From an uncultured Gammaproteobacteria bacterium (GTDB lineage: Bacteria > Pseudomonadota > Gammaproteobacteria > Nitrosococcales > Methylophagaceae): a stretch of 7,815 nt of DNA. How positions within the stretch are numbered: the stretch's first letter is position 1; the number at the start of each line of letters is the position of its first letter. Below the pieces are notes generated by a model. The model saw nothing but the letters and a program-made list of their open reading frames with translations. It was not told the DNA's origin and made no database searches. Both the position numbers and the translations under genes were made by a program. The stretch covers positions 1 to 7,815 of the forward strand of contig CAJXPP010000092.1 in the NCBI GenBank assembly GCA_913058195.1, read 5' to 3'. Of this stretch, positions 7,214 through 7,815 are shown piece by piece.

Positions 7214-7696
7214 ATGGCAAGCAAAAAAAATACTAAGAAAACAAATGGCAGTAGTACGATTGCACAAAATCGACGTGCACGACATGACTACTATCTTGAA
7301 GATAAGTTTGAAGCAGGTATCGTACTTGAAGGCTGGGAAGTAAAAAGCCTACGTGACGGACGCTTACAGCTTAATGAAAGCTATATCGCTTTAGATAAGG
7401 GCGAAGCATGGCTACATGGCGCGCATATATCGCCCATGCTATCTGCATCCACCCATATTCACCCCGATAATATACGACGACGTAAACTGTTATTAAACCG
7501 TGTTGAATTGAATAGACTAGTAGGGGCTGTAGACCGTAAAGGCTTTACCATCGTACCTATTGCGATGTACTGGAAAAAAGGCCGCGCCAAGCTTGAAATA
7601 GCCCTAGCGAAAGGTAAACAACTTCACGATAAACGCGCATCAGCAAAAGATGCAGACTGGGCACGTGAAAAATCGCGTGTATTTAGAAATAAATAA
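7214..7696 (+). CDS. smpB: SmpB, tmRNA-binding protein of trans-translation
   Basis: A cytosolic RNA-binding protein that escorts tmRNA to stalled ribosomes, tags the unfinished protein and releases the ribosome. It has 160 residues, the usual length. The Lys-rich N-terminus leads into IAQNRRARHDYYLEDKFEAG (16-35), GWEVKSLR (40-47), the OB-fold core, and the C-terminal tail that enters the decoding region, with GKQLHDKR (134-141) and DWAREKSR (148-155). An in-frame TGA lies directly before the ATG, so no longer form exists. There is no usable Shine-Dalgarno sequence at normal distance; the nearest purine-rich stretch (AAGAAG) is over 20 bases upstream. An A8 run (7223-7230) lies in codons 4-6. 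It is divergent from the NSS-ratA-rnfH operon, across a 94-bp spacer. The ssrA gene (tmRNA) is not in the window. Confidence 0.97.
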   Translation: MASKKNTKKTNGSSTIAQNRRARHDYYLEDKFEAGIVLEGWEVKSLRDGRLQLNESYIALDKGEAWLHGAHISPMLSASTHIHPDNIRRRKLLLNRVELNRLVGAVDRKGFTIVPIAMYWKKGRAKLEIALAKGKQLHDKRASAKDADWAREKSRVFRNK

Positions 7697-7768
7697 ACAC
7701 CAACACTTTCAATCGATGTTAGTAAGACTTATACCCCAGTACAACAATAAAGTTTAAATAGATAATAA

Positions 7769-7815
7769 CTGTCTCTTATACACATCTCCGAGCCCACGAG
7801 ACTAGGCATGATCTC
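7769..7815 (+). other. Illumina Nextera adapter read-through (artificial sequence)
   Basis: This is not genomic DNA. Bases 7769-7787 are the 19-bp transposon mosaic end of the Nextera kit (CTGTCTCTTATACACATCT). Bases 7788-7802 are the read-2 side of the adapter (CCGAGCCCACGAGAC). Bases 7803-7810 (TAGGCATG) agree with the i7 index known as N706, and 7811-7815 (ATCTC) begin the P7 flow-cell sequence. The order and spacing are exactly those of a read that ran through a short insert into the adapter. The contig should be trimmed at 7768. Confidence 0.98.

Noticed and set aside
1..7768. CRISPR arrays, tRNA or rRNA genes, IS elements, integrase or attachment sites
   Set aside because: No direct-repeat series, cloverleaf-like segments or recombinase genes were seen; the gaps between genes are all under 160 bp.
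7769..7787. Transposon end (Tn5-type mosaic end) as evidence of a mobile element
   Set aside because: It is followed directly by the sequencing adapter, index and P7 bases, so it comes from library preparation and not from the genome.

Overview
The window looks like the chromosome of an AT-rich marine gammaproteobacterium, probably Alteromonadales (Colwelliaceae or relatives). That placement rests on gene content (ratA-rnfH beside smpB, a large PAS-GGDEF-EAL protein, a bacterial NSS transporter) and protein style; it is an inference, not a database result. No plasmid, phage, IS, CRISPR or RNA gene was found. The right end is Illumina Nextera adapter (7769-7815), so the sequence is a draft contig whose right end is artificial and whose biological sequence stops near 7768. 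The left end cuts through a gene.

Layout: (1) 1-3060, +: a membrane-anchored cyclic-di-GMP enzyme with about six TM helices, two PAS domains, GGDEF, EAL and a C-terminal His-rich helical region resembling a CZB zinc-sensor domain; its 5' end is missing. (2) 3219-4199 and 4192-4986, +: a DppB-type peptide/nickel ABC permease overlapping by 8 bp a DUF455 ferritin-like protein with a full set of diiron ligands. The usual partner permease (DppC) is not next to it. (3) 4993-7119, -: an apparent three-gene operon transcribed leftward, NSS sodium-dependent transporter, then ratA, then rnfH. It converges on the DUF455 gene with only 6 bp between stop codons. (4) 7214-7696, +: smpB, divergent from the transporter operon across a 94-bp spacer that holds candidate promoters for both directions.

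Functionally, the smpB/ratA/rnfH group is a conserved gammaproteobacterial neighbourhood (trans-translation, a START-fold RatA/Coq10-like protein and a ubiquitin-fold RnfH), here with a transporter gene between ratA and smpB. The c-di-GMP protein would couple an internal or membrane signal to synthesis and breakdown of the second messenger. Nothing in the window amounts to a clearly new multi-gene system. The items most worth a second look are the adapter tail, the altered CZB-like tail of the c-di-GMP protein, the permease/DUF455 overlap, and the possible leaderless start of smpB.
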